IMG/VR virus record: IMGVR_UViG_3300021490_000001
Location: 1 to 64,000 of that record
DNA length: 64,000 nt
Origin: a virus
Strand: one strand, 5' to 3'
The notes under the pieces were generated by a model. The model worked only from the letters and a program-made list of their open reading frames with translations, was not told the DNA's origin and ran no database searches. Made by a program: the position numbers and the translations under genes. Below, one piece after another: positions 40,503-51,087 of the stretch (within the stretch, counting starts at the first letter, position 1; each line of letters starts with the position of its first letter).

Positions 40503-43500
40503 TACCAACAACTCACACAGTCACTGCAACAGGCTGATATGTTGTAGGTTATATCAGGATAGGTTCCACCTGCTGTACAGCTAAAATAATCTCTCCACAA
40601 CCATAAGCCATTTGAATCTAAGGAGTCTAATGTTAAGTATCGAGTCAGAGTTTCAGTTAGCAATCCTCCGTCATTCTTAGAGCTTGTATTGCTTATTGTT
40701 TCATTGATACATGAGTTTGGCTGGGTATCGAATCTGATTGCATAATCCGCTCTATGCGTGCTAAGAGATGATATGTTCATTATAGGGATGCTCGATGTCT
40801 GACCAAATGGAGTCACATTTTTTGAGTTGCTAGTTAGAGGCATATAATCTATATTTTCGATTAATCTTGGAAGAGTAACATCGAAATTGCTCCAAATAAT
40901 CTTTGCTGTGTGAGAATTATTGCTGGCATAGTAATTAACATTGCCATCAAAGTGGGCGGTTATAGTTACATTATCATCCCCATAATAAGATATGTTCAAG
41001 TTAGATAAAGTTACATTGCCCCAATAGTTAGCAGTGATGTTTAGAGGGATATCTACATTTTTTTCGTTTTTGTTATCCACATAATCTTGGAATTTAGTTT
41101 CATTCAATTCTATTGGATTATAGGTATAATTTATTTGGATATCTGAATATGTTAGATACCCAGGAGTTAAAGATGAAAAGACAATGGGAATATTGCATGC
41201 TGGTGATTCGCAGTTATTGGAGTTGATATATTGTTGTATACTTGTGGCATTTAGATCTATGTTTTTAGAATCATTAAAATCACCAGACATAGAATATTCT
41301 ATGTCTTCGTCTGCTCCTATATTGATTGTCACATTAGAAGGATATGATTTGGTATAGGTGTACTTATGAATCACATTATTTGCGTAATCACTGACATAAA
41401 AATAATCACCATCATTTTCGATACCAGATATTTTATATGTAGTAATCGAGCCAAAGCAGGAATCAGTTTCACTTAGATTAGATGTATAATATCTGGAGAT
41501 TCCTGTACCATAATCATTACTTTGGGTATAGATATAGTTATTAGATTCAAATGTGCCATAGGTTAGATATGCAGGTAATCTATCACTATTTAGTCTCCAT
41601 ACATTTTGATATGTGATTTCCGTTCCATCAACATTTCTTTTGGTAAGTTGGAAATACGTAAACATATGATATATTTCATTAAACTCCATTAAATATAGAT
41701 AACCATCATCTCCATATTCTATATCATAGAGTAGTCTTGGAGCTGTAAATAGTTCTTTGATGTATGTTCCATTTTTCCATAGTAAATGTGTTTTATTTGT
41801 TGATGTTTCAGTTATAAAATAATGTGTGCCATTACTTGTAATTCCATAGGCACCGTCTATTGTACTATTGAAGCTAGTTTGATAAGTTCCATCAGTATTG
41901 TATTCAAAGACGATTCCATTATCCCCTACAATTTGGATCCTACCAGTGGAATCGAGATTCATACCACGAGGAGTACCTACCCTAGAGATATCAAATGAGT
42001 CATTGATATTTGTTCCAATAGGGGCTTCAGCTCCAGTTAAAGTCAAATTAGATGTTTCTATTGTTGCATCTTTAGACATTCGAATATATCGAATACTTGA
42101 TTGAAATTCATTAACAAGCATGGCTTCTGTTTCATGATAAGTAGAGTCTTTGAGATTATATTGATAGCTATAATTCTCAGTTAAGTAGCCTGGTAGCTCT
42201 ATGTCAGCAATCGAATCATTATTATAATCTACATTTAGATCTAAACGATAATAAGAAAATACACCATTTTGGGGTGCAATATGCAACCCCAATTCAAAAT
42301 TAATTATTTCATAGTCTAAAAAATTATATAGTATAATAGGCTTTGGAAATGTATTGCTAGTCCATCCAGATTCAAATCGAGTATCTCGTTCCCAACAAGT
42401 ACCATTCCACTGATAAACTTGAAAGGTTGTTCTGGAAGTTGTTATAATTCTGCTAATTTCTAGTCCTTCTATACTTTTAAATGTCTCAGAATTTTGATAT
42501 AAATAACTATCAGATGAAGGTAAACCACAAACTTTAGTTGTATCCTCAATCCAAGTAGATCCATTATAGTAGTAGTTTCTATATCCTACAGCATCCGCAT
42601 TATATGAACTAGTCATCATTGTCCAATTATTTTCATTGTATAAGTTATAATCTACATTAGCAGCAGTTACCCATAATCTATCATGTATTCCGCTAAAGAT
42701 AGAATTATTAACGTTCCATCCAGTTCCATTCCATGTATAACCAGACCAATTTCCAGTATACAAACCAACAAATAAATGAGTATTTCCATCACCAGAAAAA
42801 TTAAAGTTAAATTCCGGATTAATCCATTTTTCTGGATTATATAGCCCATTAACCAGCGTTGAATTTTCTTCCCAACAAGTACCATTCCATTGATAACCAA
42901 TATATGAATCAGAATCATAATGAGCTAATATTAATGTCCATTTTTCGTTCCCTGAGAAATTATACATTATATCTCCAGCATCATATGAATCTTCAGGTAC
43001 TCCGCATCCAAATGTTTCGTTTAATTCCCATTTTTTAAATCTAAGATGCGTATTACCACTTATATTAATATATGCAGATTTAATTTGAGAGTAATTACTT
43101 AAAGTAAACCATGCTGTATCATTCTCAAATTCATCACTTATAAATTCAGTAGTTGAATCATTAAACTCATCTAATGTTGCATCTGTAGTCCAATTATATT
43201 CCACAGTTCCATTTGAGCAGATATAGTCATCACCGTAATTCGTAGAATCGATATCAAGGCAAATTGTCTCATTGATAAGGTCTCCAGTAGAATTTGTTAT
43301 ATTTGCTTTGAGTTCTGCCACATGACCTAATTCATAATATCTATCCTGGCTTAATCCATTTAGATATAGCGTACTCACTGAATTATTTGGTATTAGTTGT
43401 TGAACGGTCGTAGTCATATTAGACTTGCTTGTGTTTTCAGTTCCATCTCCTGCCCAGAATTCTGCTGTCAGGTTATCCCAATAAGTATAATTTCCATACC

Positions 43501-46249
43501 CAAGAGTTGCGATTAGTGTGTTTGTGTTGTTGGTAACTTCTGTTGAATATATTCCGCCGACTTGTGCATCGTTCTTGTAGAATTGAACATATCCTGTTAA
43601 TGTATCTCCGCTGCTCGGGTCTGTAATTGTCAAATTTACCAACCAATCTGTGTTGTTGTAGACCGTGTCTGGACTTGTGGCATTTGCTATAATTGTCGGT
43701 GGAGTATTAACCGTAAAATATTGGGTTGTTTCATTCATATTTCCTGCTGTGTCATTTGCATAAATTGTAATGTTATTTAGTCCTTCTATTGCAATTATTG
43801 TTGTGTTTGATATCCCATTGAATCCATAGAAAACACCATAAGATTCTCCTGCAATAAGATACCAAATACCACTTTTTTGAAATACTGTTGGAGCTGCATT
43901 CCCTCCAATGTCAGGAAGATTATCCACAATTTTATTATCTGATTGCCATTGTGTTCCTGTCCAATTATAACCAATAAAATTGCCTACATATTGTCCAACA
44001 ATTAAATACCATGTATCGTCTTTATAAAATACATCAGGCGAATTTCCATTCCCACCAGACAGACCGTTTATAATTCCTGTATCGTTTTGCCATTCACTTC
44101 CTACCCACTTAAAACCATAAAATACGTTATTATTTCCTGAAATTAAATACCATGTTCCATCTTTTTGAAAAACAGTAGGTTTTACTGTGGTTAATGAGGG
44201 AATTGTGAGACCCGTAATAATAGCAGAATCAGATTGCCATGTTGAACCTGTCCAATTATAACCACTAAAATGTGTTGAGTATTTTCCTACAATAAGATAC
44301 CAATTGTCATTTTTTTGAAATATTGTTGGGTTTGAATTCATTCCAACATCGCCAAGACCTGATACTATTGCTGAATCAGACTGCCAAGTTGAGCCAGTCC
44401 AGTTGTAGCCATTGAAAACGCCATCCATTTCACCTGCAATAAGATACCATGTTCCGTCTTTTTGAAAGACTGTTGGTACTGACTTGTCGCCAACATCGCC
44501 AAGACCTGATGTTATTGATGAATCGGACTGCCATTTGTTCGGAAAGCTAATATTACTTCCACCATTCAAACTATATGCTATCCAATCTAAACTTTCATCA
44601 GTACTCCAATTTAAATCAATATCCGTATAATTATAGGTAATATTTTCCGGAGAATCAATTGTTATTGTTGGGGGGGTGTTGTCATGTGTTTCTTCTTCTC
44701 CGAAATAGTAAGTCGGTTCTGCTGTTGTATATAATGCTCGTAATTCAGATGCAGAAAGAGTTCTATGATATATTCTAAGCTCTTCTAAACTTCCCTTTAA
44801 ATAGTCACTAGTGTCTTGTTTTTTCCCTATTTGCAATTTGTATGAATCTCCATCCTGTCTTATTTTTCCAGTGTGAGAATAAGAACCCTGAGGAATACCA
44901 TCTAAGTAATTGTATCCAATATCATTAGTATCATCGAAAGTAAAAGATAATAAATGCCAGTCATTATCAAACCATGATCCATTACTTAAACCGCCGCGAA
45001 CTCCACCCGTGTTTTCCCATTGGATAGCCATTTTATGATCAACATTATACCATCTAATCCAAAAGTTATAGTGTCCAGAGGAATACCATGAAGATAAAAA
45101 ATGATTGTAGTGTGAAGTATCGCTTAATTTTGTCCAAAAAGTCACTGTCCAATTGTTTGTATTTAACATATTTGATATTGAACAAAGAGTTATGAGATCA
45201 TTTCCATCGAAACTATATGCGCCATTCGAATCTCCTCTCCAACCAGTTGAAAGTGTTGCCCCGCTTACTGCACCGTTGCAGCTGCCCACCCTATCTATTG
45301 CATCACCATCGAAAGTGTAAAAATTCTTTATGTCTTCACCGAGCGTTTTATCTGCATCACTTGTAGTTTCAGCACTATCATTCCCATAATACATATAGAT
45401 TGTTGTGTTTGAAGTGTTCGATATTTCAGGGACTTTAACCCAAACAATTGCGTTTGTGCTTGAAACAGTCTTTTCAATCCAGTAGTCTACTTCCTGCTCT
45501 GTTGTATCATTAAGCCAGGTAAATCGCAGGTCTTTGAAAGTTGAATTCATCTTGCCTGAAACGTAATCAACATCCAATTTCAACTGATAATTGTTGGATA
45601 CATTCAGTCCTGTCCCGTTAATCTGAATTTTTTTTCTGTAAGCAAAGGATGAGTTAAACCATGTGGGGTCAAATAATCTTACATTATATGTTTCATCATT
45701 AGAATTTATCCTGTATTTAACAGTCAGCTTGCCAACATCTCTCCATTTGTATTTGTATATCCTGGAATAATAATTTCCTTCATCCCATTCAACTTTCATT
45801 TTATGGCCAAAACTTTGTGGACTTTTTATATCATTTATTGTTTCTCCTGTATAAAGCAAATCTGTTACATCATATTGCAGTATCTTACCTATTGCATTAT
45901 GCACTTGTATCCTATGCTCTACAGGAAACAATTCTACATCTGTAGTATTCGTTAGAAATTTATATGTTTCATTTACGGTTATGTTCTGCTTATAAAGAAC
46001 ATTGCGCTTTATGATTGTATAATCGCCATCGGATGAGTTTATTACTTCTCGATATTTGGCTCTCATTTTCTTAGTTCCATCGAATAGATTAACCCATTCA
46101 GTTCCGCTTACAACCCATTGCTCATTTTCCCAAACCTTGAAAATAGATTTGGTTGGCTGTATATCTATTCTAACTGAATCTGGCAACATAATGTAAATAC
46201 TGCAAGTCAGTATTACTAAAATCAATAGTCCTATATGATATTTTTTCAA
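40502..46249 (-). CDS. Giant secreted adhesin with DUF2341, LamG and propeller repeats
   Basis: 1915 residues. Signal peptide or anchor at 4-24 (YHIGLLILVILTCSIYIML). DUF2341 begins at WFNSSFAYRKKIQING (about 192), followed by LamG/concanavalin-like (FYTFDGDAIDRVGS .. EELRIYHRTLSASEL). Then come about six repeats of the type NWYLIVGKY..YNWTGSTWQSDSAI (propeller or FG-GAP-like), Ig-like domains, more repeats with WNGTCWE, and an NHL-like propeller. Dozens of N-glycosylation sequons. It lies between Dit and the hub gene with 4-base overlap, which suggests a tail adhesin. The signal sequence suggests export. Both readings stay open. Confidence 0.65.
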   Translation of the reverse strand: MKKYHIGLLILVILTCSIYIMLPDSVRIDIQPTKSIFKVWENEQWVVSGTEWVNLFDGTKKMRAKYREVINSSDGDYTIIKRNVLYKQNITVNETYKFLTNTTDVELFPVEHRIQVHNAIGKILQYDVTDLLYTGETINDIKSPQSFGHKMKVEWDEGNYYSRIYKYKWRDVGKLTVKYRINSNDETYNVRLFDPTWFNSSFAYRKKIQINGTGLNVSNNYQLKLDVDYVSGKMNSTFKDLRFTWLNDTTEQEVDYWIEKTVSSTNAIVWVKVPEISNTSNTTIYMYYGNDSAETTSDADKTLGEDIKNFYTFDGDAIDRVGSCNGAVSGATLSTGWRGDSNGAYSFDGNDLITLCSISNMLNTNNWTVTFWTKLSDTSHYNHFLSSWYSSGHYNFWIRWYNVDHKMAIQWENTGGVRGGLSNGSWFDNDWHLLSFTFDDTNDIGYNYLDGIPQGSYSHTGKIRQDGDSYKLQIGKKQDTSDYLKGSLEELRIYHRTLSASELRALYTTAEPTYYFGEEETHDNTPPTITIDSPENITYNYTDIDLNWSTDESLDWIAYSLNGGSNISFPNKWQSDSSITSGLGDVGDKSVPTVFQKDGTWYLIAGEMDGVFNGYNWTGSTWQSDSAIVSGLGDVGMNSNPTIFQKNDNWYLIVGKYSTHFSGYNWTGSTWQSDSAIITGLTIPSLTTVKPTVFQKDGTWYLISGNNNVFYGFKWVGSEWQNDTGIINGLSGGNGNSPDVFYKDDTWYLIVGQYVGNFIGYNWTGTQWQSDNKIVDNLPDIGGNAAPTVFQKSGIWYLIAGESYGVFYGFNGISNTTIIAIEGLNNITIYANDTAGNMNETTQYFTVNTPPTIIANATSPDTVYNNTDWLVNLTITDPSSGDTLTGYVQFYKNDAQVGGIYSTEVTNNTNTLIATLGYGNYTYWDNLTAEFWAGDGTENTSKSNMTTTVQQLIPNNSVSTLYLNGLSQDRYYELGHVAELKANITNSTGDLINETICLDIDSTNYGDDYICSNGTVEYNWTTDATLDEFNDSTTEFISDEFENDTAWFTLSNYSQIKSAYINISGNTHLRFKKWELNETFGCGVPEDSYDAGDIMYNFSGNEKWTLILAHYDSDSYIGYQWNGTCWEENSTLVNGLYNPEKWINPEFNFNFSGDGNTHLFVGLYTGNWSGYTWNGTGWNVNNSIFSGIHDRLWVTAANVDYNLYNENNWTMMTSSYNADAVGYRNYYYNGSTWIEDTTKVCGLPSSDSYLYQNSETFKSIEGLEISRIITTSRTTFQVYQWNGTCWERDTRFESGWTSNTFPKPIILYNFLDYEIINFELGLHIAPQNGVFSYYRLDLNVDYNNDSIADIELPGYLTENYSYQYNLKDSTYHETEAMLVNEFQSSIRYIRMSKDATIETSNLTLTGAEAPIGTNINDSFDISRVGTPRGMNLDSTGRIQIVGDNGIVFEYNTDGTYQTSFNSTIDGAYGITSNGTHYFITETSTNKTHLLWKNGTYIKELFTAPRLLYDIEYGDDGYLYLMEFNEIYHMFTYFQLTKRNVDGTEITYQNVWRLNSDRLPAYLTYGTFESNNYIYTQSNDYGTGISRYYTSNLSETDSCFGSITTYKISGIENDGDYFYVSDYANNVIHKYTYTKSYPSNVTINIGADEDIEYSMSGDFNDSKNIDLNATSIQQYINSNNCESPACNIPIVFSSLTPGYLTYSDIQINYTYNPIELNETKFQDYVDNKNEKNVDIPLNITANYWGNVTLSNLNISYYGDDNVTITAHFDGNVNYYASNNSHTAKIIWSNFDVTLPRLIENIDYMPLTSNSKNVTPFGQTSSIPIMNISSLSTHRADYAIRFDTQPNSCINETISNTSSKNDGGLLTETLTRYLTLDSLDSNGLWLWRDYFSCTAGGTYPDITYNISACCSDCVSCW

Positions 46250-46602
46250 GTGATCACCTTAAGTATGATTGTAAAGTCCCTGAATGTAGCATGCGTATCA
46301 GCATTATGAGGTATATTAACCGATTCAACTTGGACAGTCAGGTCTCCATTATCTGTATCATTATAGCTTACTGAATCGAGGCTGTCAGCATATCCCTTAA
46401 GCGTAGCCATATCAGCTTCTCGATTGGCTCCAAATAATCTTCCTTTGAGCGTTATTACATTGCTCATTACTGATACTACCTGTGTCTGTGGTGCTGTCCT
46501 TCCTGGAATAGGTTGAGCCGGGACTAATTTCTTATTTGGCCTGTCTACTATATTACAATATAAACTTACTGAACCTAGTGTTACTGATGTGATCCTTGTC
46601 AT
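46246..46602 (-). CDS. Distal tail (Dit)-like or tail-tip protein
   Basis: 118 residues, beta-rich, directly after the tape measure and overlapping it by 4 bases. ITLKGRLFGANREADMATLKGYADSL and a final FRDFTIILKV resemble short Dit/gpM-like or LysM-less baseplate proteins. Assigned largely by position. Confidence 0.55.
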   Translation of the reverse strand: MTRITSVTLGSVSLYCNIVDRPNKKLVPAQPIPGRTAPQTQVVSVMSNVITLKGRLFGANREADMATLKGYADSLDSVSYNDTDNGDLTVQVESVNIPHNADTHATFRDFTIILKVIT

Positions 46603-49541
46603 ACTATCCCCTTAGCTTCTCTTAGTTTGTTTAATATCGAATCTGATATTGTCTCTCCGATTGATTCCTGGTCTGACATCGAGACTCCTGTAAATGTATT
46701 GTTAACTATTAAAGTTACTTCGCCACTTCCTGCATGTTCTTTAGCTATAACCCTTTCTCCTTTTTGGACAGCAATTATTCTATCAGATGTTATAAAACCA
46801 CCAGAGTGAAAATAATCCCTATATGGAGAATCTTCCTCAGGTGTAAAACCTCTTTTCTTTAATTCAGTAGCAGCGCCATATGCTCCTGATCCTCCTGATC
46901 TGAGCATGTCAAACAGATCTGCATTAGAATAGTCAGCCCATGTTTTGGAAGGCCCACGTGGCTCAGTAGGAACACGACTACTTCTACCTCCTCCACCTCC
47001 AGTTGCTTCACCTATGTTTACATCATAGCCTCGTAATTCAATAATCTTATTTATTGTCTTTACCATAGCAGAATATAAAGTAATAGTTTGACCTTCTAAG
47101 GTTCCTAAAGCAGAAGTGTATTTTTCTGCATTTTCTCTTGCTACCTTATATAGTGTAGTAGCCTTACTTATGGCTCCATTTACATCTTCTGTTCCATTGA
47201 ATAATAAGTCATTGGCTTTTAGATAGTTATCTTCTATTTCTCTTACATTCAATTGGATTTCTCTTCTCATAGCTCCGAATGACAATTCATATTGCATCTG
47301 AAGTAATTGGACGCTTGCATTAGCTTCATCGAGTTTTATCTTCTTTTCTTCAAAGGCGATCATCTCATCTTTGTGGGCTAGCTGGAAATCCAGAGACTTT
47401 TTTTGCTGTTCTTTATTTAGTTCCATCAATGCTTTGGCTTCTGTTTCATACATGACAGTTCCTTTGGAATGTTCTAATAACCTTCGTTGGATCGCTATAC
47501 CCTCAAAACCAGAGCGAAATTCAGTAAGTTTTTGTGCTGATAATGCCTTACCGTAAGTTGAAGTAGGACCATAGTTTAACATCATTTCTTCCTGGAGTTT
47601 CATGGCATTAATCTGGCCTGCAAATATTTCTCTCTCTGCTCCTATTTGACCAACGAATCTTGCTTGAGTAATTGCCCCCATCGTAGATTCTGCGTTTTTT
47701 AGAAGCTTGTTATATATACTGGTTTGAATATTTACGGATTTCTGTTTCAATTCTAAGGCGTTTAGAGTTCGTTCTTGGTTTATTAGAGCTTGAACCCCTT
47801 CTTCATAAGTTAAGTCAAGCCCAGCAAATATCGCTTCTTGCGTCTCTTTAGCTTTTTCTGATGCAGCTATCATTTGAGGAATACTTACCTCTACAGTCTG
47901 AAGCATCATTTTAGCCTGAGCATCGTATGCTTTAAGAAGACCTCTAGCTATCTGGAGAGCTTCAGCGTCCTCCATTCCGAATTTTTCGGCTATTTCTTTT
48001 TGCAATTCTTCTACGCTTCTTTTTGCGCTTGTGAAACCAAGAATTGTTTCCCTTAGACCTTTGGTTAAGTCTCTTGCAGTTTCATATTGTCCAGCCTTAG
48101 TAGCCTGTTGAATCTGCATAGTCATTGGCTGGAATACATCTTCAGCCATAAATCCAAGCCAAGCAGCCATTTCGGAATATTGCTGCATTCCCTGAACTTG
48201 CATTGCTTTACCTATGCCCTGAGTTAATTCATTGCCTATCTTAGATCCAAGACCTTCAATTGCTTCACCTATAGCAATCTTTCCAGGTCCTGTCGTCATT
48301 GCTCCTATTAAGGCACTAGCTCCAAGAGCTCCGGAAGTCCACAGCGCACCTGTTTTCAATACTCCCAATAGGCCTCCTTTACTGCCTGCGGAAATGGCTA
48401 GGCCTCCAATTCTTCCTCCTGCTTCGGCAACTAGTCTTCTTTGCAGTGCTGGATCTTCTATTCCTTTACCAACTAATTTTGGACCTAAAAGAGGGATTGC
48501 TCTGATTAATTCTTTAATGGAATTAGAATTTTTAGCTGTTTCTTTTATTACTTTAGTTGCGACATTAGTAGTGGCTGAGGCTTCTTTTGATCCGAGATAT
48601 GGTGTTTGTGTAAACATCTTAATGCTCTCAGCACGAAGTTGAGCTGTAGTTAATCCAGATGTAGGCCCTAATCCTGCTGCTCTTCTTGCAGCAGATAATT
48701 CCTGGCGAGTTAGAGCCAACGCATCCTTATGCTTAACTTCAGCTTTAATCAGTTCGTCTACATTGGCAGAAGCTGTGCGTCGTGCTGCACTAAGCTCATT
48801 CTGTTGTTCGGCTAATGTCCTGTAATATTTTTTGATATCAGAGTTTATTGAGGATATACCCTTGCTGATTTGTCTTTTATCAACAAATAGATTTCCTTCG
48901 CCTCCTTTGTTCTTCAATAAATCATATAATGCAGAGCGATCCGCTTTCGCTTTGGAAATCATTCCTCTTGTTTTATCGATCTCTTCAATCATTTGAGCCT
49001 GCGTTCCTGTCTTCCAGCTTGCTTTTATATCTGTAATTTCTGTTCGTATTTTGCTGATCTGCTTTTCGAGTTGAACTTGTTTTTCCAGGTTCTTAGTCGT
49101 AAATGATTCTAAACTAGCTGACTCTTTTTCTATCTTGAACATATCTTTCAATGATTTAAGAGCTTTTTCCCTGGTAGCTAAGGCTTTAGCTTCATCAGCA
49201 GCATTTATGGCTGTAGTTGCACTTTTAGAAATGTCAGATAGTTGCCCTACAGTTTTTGCTGCTTTGATCGATTTTAATCCTTTATATGCACTATAACCAA
49301 TTATTGATGCATCTATTACTGCACCGCCAAGTTGCATTTTTCCAAGCTCAATTAGCGGTGGGACTACTTTAGATACTTCAGAAGCAAGGCCAGAGTAGGC
49401 ACGCAAGGATTTCTCATTAGCGGAGAGTTGGTTTCTATTCATTTCTTCCAGGATTCGAATCATTTCTGCTTCTGTATTTCCTGTAATGTTATTCCCTATA
49501 GTATCTGCATCTATTATCCTGCCTTTAAATGTCTCTGCCAT
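46599..49541 (-). CDS. Tail tape measure protein
   Basis: 980 residues. Mostly helical with long coiled coils at about 100-300 and 480-800, a hydrophobic Gly/Ala stretch near 375-420 (GGLLGVLKTGALWTSGALGASALIGAMTTG) and a C-terminal beta-type end with HSGGFITSDRIIAVQKGERVI, a motif common at tape-measure C-termini. It follows the G/GT genes and sets tail length; at about 0.15 nm per residue the tail would be near 145 nm (estimate). Confidence 0.85.
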   Translation of the reverse strand: MAETFKGRIIDADTIGNNITGNTEAEMIRILEEMNRNQLSANEKSLRAYSGLASEVSKVVPPLIELGKMQLGGAVIDASIIGYSAYKGLKSIKAAKTVGQLSDISKSATTAINAADEAKALATREKALKSLKDMFKIEKESASLESFTTKNLEKQVQLEKQISKIRTEITDIKASWKTGTQAQMIEEIDKTRGMISKAKADRSALYDLLKNKGGEGNLFVDKRQISKGISSINSDIKKYYRTLAEQQNELSAARRTASANVDELIKAEVKHKDALALTRQELSAARRAAGLGPTSGLTTAQLRAESIKMFTQTPYLGSKEASATTNVATKVIKETAKNSNSIKELIRAIPLLGPKLVGKGIEDPALQRRLVAEAGGRIGGLAISAGSKGGLLGVLKTGALWTSGALGASALIGAMTTGPGKIAIGEAIEGLGSKIGNELTQGIGKAMQVQGMQQYSEMAAWLGFMAEDVFQPMTMQIQQATKAGQYETARDLTKGLRETILGFTSAKRSVEELQKEIAEKFGMEDAEALQIARGLLKAYDAQAKMMLQTVEVSIPQMIAASEKAKETQEAIFAGLDLTYEEGVQALINQERTLNALELKQKSVNIQTSIYNKLLKNAESTMGAITQARFVGQIGAEREIFAGQINAMKLQEEMMLNYGPTSTYGKALSAQKLTEFRSGFEGIAIQRRLLEHSKGTVMYETEAKALMELNKEQQKKSLDFQLAHKDEMIAFEEKKIKLDEANASVQLLQMQYELSFGAMRREIQLNVREIEDNYLKANDLLFNGTEDVNGAISKATTLYKVARENAEKYTSALGTLEGQTITLYSAMVKTINKIIELRGYDVNIGEATGGGGGRSSRVPTEPRGPSKTWADYSNADLFDMLRSGGSGAYGAATELKKRGFTPEEDSPYRDYFHSGGFITSDRIIAVQKGERVIAKEHAGSGEVTLIVNNTFTGVSMSDQESIGETISDSILNKLREAKGIV

Positions 49542-49739
49542 TTACTTCGCCTGTTTTTTAAACTGCTCGATTATCTTCCTAGCTCTCGCTTGCTCTTCCT
49601 CTATTCTTTTCTTTTTCTCTGCTTTTTCGAAATCGAGGTTATCAAGGAACATAAGCCCAAGGATATCACAGGCTCTTTCTTTTCTTACCTGCGAAGGAAG
49701 CCATCCGCATTTATCTCTAAAATATTGATATGTTTTCAA
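49542..49739 (-). CDS. Tail assembly chaperone T-part (made by -1 frameshift or TTG start)
   Basis: 65 residues if started at TTG 49739. The frame extends upstream without stop across the end of the 49736 gene, and reads EAIPEELKTYQYFRDKCGWLPSQ across the junction. This matches the lambda G/GT arrangement, in which a -1 ribosomal shift appends T to G. Ends Lys-rich. Confidence 0.65.
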   Translation of the reverse strand: MKTYQYFRDKCGWLPSQVRKERACDILGLMFLDNLDFEKAEKKKRIEEEQARARKIIEQFKKQAK

Positions 49740-50044
49740 TTCTTCTGGGATAGCTTCTTTCGAAAATTAACAGGCTTAAATGCATAGATCTCCAACCAAA
49801 GGCTGGTTCCCTCCTGGAAGGTCAAACTCTTTAGGATTTCATTTTTTTCCTGCTCAGATCCTATTATGGATGCTTTTACATGGGACTCAATTTGTTTGTC
49901 TGTCTCACTATTTAATTTTATATACTCGCTATAGTTAAGACACCTGAAAGTTACACTAAAACCATCATTGAAAGTAATGGTTCTAGTTCCATCAGGGTTG
50001 TCTTTTAGTTTATAGTCTGCATCCTTAATTGCTGGTTCAATCAC
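49736..50044 (-). CDS. Tail assembly chaperone G-part
   Basis: 102 residues from GTG 50044 with GAGGTGATTGA before it. GTRTITFNDGFSVTFRCLNYSEYIKL and a helical C-terminal half fit the small chaperone before the tape measure. Its end (CGAAAGAAG region, about 49758-49766) is a candidate slippery site for shifting into the 49542 frame. Confidence 0.7.
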   Translation of the reverse strand: MIEPAIKDADYKLKDNPDGTRTITFNDGFSVTFRCLNYSEYIKLNSETDKQIESHVKASIIGSEQEKNEILKSLTFQEGTSLWLEIYAFKPVNFRKKLSQKN

Positions 50045-50055
50045 TCAATCACCTC

Positions 50056-51087
50056 TTAACTCCATGGAGACGCATCTGAATTGTAGATATGGCAACTATC
50101 GAGAGCTAATGGTCTGATTGCCATAGCAAGTGTAATAGGGGTATTGCCTACGTCCTTAGTAAATCCAGGAGTATCAATTATTGAGTTTTTGAATCCTATA
50201 AAGATTTCGTCTTTTGTTGTAGTTGCACTACGAGTCATTGTGATATTGAAATTAAAGTCAAAGATAGTTGTGCCTTGTGCCTTGGTTGTGGTTTCAACAC
50301 CACCTGTGGTTCCTGTAAAGAACGCATCATAGTGTTTTCTGTCTGTGAAATCTACATTAAGGATTGCATTGTAATTTCTTCCCTGCTCATGGATTGCAGA
50401 GATGCATCGTTCGTCTCCTGTATCAGTGCAATACATTTTTGGATTAAGATCATTATCGATTGTGACTTCCCAGCGATTTACATTTTCGAATACTTCAGCT
50501 ACTGTAGTTGCAGCATTATTTGTCTTGATAACACAGTGATGCCACCTGAAAGGCTCTACATCCGGTGCGCTTGCTGTAAGGACAGTAGTTGCGATTCTCA
50601 TATCTTGGGCTATGAAATCAACATTCTCTGTTACAAAACCACCTGAGTCGCCTGAGATCGAATATCTGCTAACTTTGCATCCTTCATATTCTCTAGAGAA
50701 TCCACTACCTGCTACCTGGTCATACAAAGTAAACGAAGGGATTTCATCCTTCTCTGCGATTGTATGGTCATAGTAGTCTGCGGTTGTTGTTCCGACAGGT
50801 GAGCTTGTTACGCTTCCAAAGGCCATTTTCAAAAACCATCCATCACTTAGCCATTGTGAAAAAGAATCAGAATAGCTAAGAGGCCCTAACTGAGGTTGTG
50901 GCATGTTTCTTGTATTTACTCCATCAAAGAATCTCTGATCACTGAATCCTTTGTTTTCTGAGCCTGCTGGTCCTGAAATAGGGAACCTTAACTTAGTGGC
51001 TGCTGCTGTTGTAGCTGTTCCATAAGTTGCTTCTTCTGCTACAAATATCTGGCCTGAATAGCCAAATGCTGGTCGTGTAATTGTCAT
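50056..51087 (-). CDS. Major tail tube protein
   Basis: 343 residues, beta-rich: YSGQIFVAEEATYGTA start, YYDHTIAEKDEIPSFTLYDQVAGSGF, CKVSRYSISGDSGGFV and a C-terminal ITLAMAIRPLA. This is the lambda gpV/phage tail-tube pattern, enlarged by an Ig-like insert (VNRWEVTIDNDLNPKMYC). Next to tail terminator and G/GT genes as expected. Confidence 0.8.
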   Translation of the reverse strand: MTITRPAFGYSGQIFVAEEATYGTATTAAATKLRFPISGPAGSENKGFSDQRFFDGVNTRNMPQPQLGPLSYSDSFSQWLSDGWFLKMAFGSVTSSPVGTTTADYYDHTIAEKDEIPSFTLYDQVAGSGFSREYEGCKVSRYSISGDSGGFVTENVDFIAQDMRIATTVLTASAPDVEPFRWHHCVIKTNNAATTVAEVFENVNRWEVTIDNDLNPKMYCTDTGDERCISAIHEQGRNYNAILNVDFTDRKHYDAFFTGTTGGVETTTKAQGTTIFDFNFNITMTRSATTTKDEIFIGFKNSIIDTPGFTKDVGNTPITLAMAIRPLALDSCHIYNSDASPWS

